From assembly GCA_017938155.1 (NCBI GenBank), contig JAGBCD010000034.1:1-64000 (forward strand): a DNA stretch of 64,000 bases, in the 5' to 3' direction. The notes beneath the pieces were generated by a model, which saw only the letters and a list, made by a program, of their open reading frames with translations, ran no database searches and was not told the origin of the DNA. Shown in pieces: positions 63,982-64,000 of this stretch. The DNA comes from Paludibacteraceae bacterium. Lineage in GTDB: Bacteria; Bacteroidota; Bacteroidia; Bacteroidales; Paludibacteraceae. The position numbers and the translations under genes were made by a program. The stretch's first letter is position 1. Each line of letters opens with the position of its first letter.

Positions 63982-64000
63982 AAAAAGTTGCTTTCTCTCG

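Noticed and set aside
1..64000. tRNA, rRNA, transposase, integrase, prophage or toxin-antitoxin genes
   Set aside because: Checked by eye in all gaps; no cloverleaf, conserved T-arm, rRNA segment or matching protein motif was found.

Overview
The window looks like chromosomal DNA of a Bacteroidales bacterium, probably an uncultured gut or rumen lineage. Three things point there. (1) Promoters fit the Bacteroidetes pattern: a TTG box and a TAnnTTTG box, almost always 20 bases apart. (2) Several large exported proteins carry type IX secretion (T9SS) C-terminal sorting domains. (3) The gene set is typical of the order: an oxaloacetate decarboxylase/pyruvate carboxylase B homologue, an M16 protease, a DUF4837 lipoprotein and NADP-type glutamate dehydrogenase. 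I saw no rRNA, tRNA, CRISPR array, transposase or phage gene. The family-level placement is inference.

Layout. 1-685: leftward promoter for an off-window gene and a ~120 bp direct repeat. 686-5165 (+): nadC, Xaa-Pro aminopeptidase, argS. 5564-14314 (-): a compact eight-gene run (nitroreductase, pdxA, alaS, GtrA-like, guanine deaminase, lipoate ligase, HAD phosphatase, exported protein), mostly overlapping or nearly so. 14464-15618 (+): DUF4837 lipoprotein, converging on an ABC-F ATPase. 17415-21586 (-): steroid 5-alpha-reductase family protein, Old Yellow Enzyme family flavin reductase and two short-chain dehydrogenases, a set resembling gut Bacteroidales bile acid/steroid reduction clusters. 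22197-23477 (+): glyA. 23610-32974 (-): a 1264 aa T9SS protein with cohesin-like and repeat modules, a 1401 aa T9SS subtilisin with a dockerin-like module, and an unknown 384 aa protein. 32975-34549: about 1.6 kb without a gene, holding a candidate structured RNA, a 382 bp inverted-repeat-bounded element and an 11 bp tandem array. 34550-43318 (-): M3 peptidase, CBM9-like protein, T9SS type B protein, serA, serC, oadA-like. 43770-51511 (+): AI-2E transporter, CotH protein, gltX, flavodiiron protein, recQ. 51521-62420 (-): era, M16 peptidase, tdh, kbl, gdhA, sensor kinase. 62505-63981 (+): CcdA/ArsG-like permease and a tRNA methyltransferase.

How genes work together. serC and serA (serine), glyA, kbl and tdh (threonine/glycine) and gdhA form a dispersed amino-acid theme. 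The 5AR/OYE/SDR set would reduce a delta4-3-keto steroid to a saturated hydroxysteroid. The protease and its neighbour are both secreted, probably surface-attached, and carry modules reminiscent of dockerin and cohesin.

A striking genome feature is the spacer DNA. Many gene-free gaps carry a dispersed composite repeat: 9 bp GGTTCTAAR arrays, ATTCAAA strings, and short palindromes with 4-6 bp arms and mostly 3 nt loops whose arms differ between copies but stay complementary.
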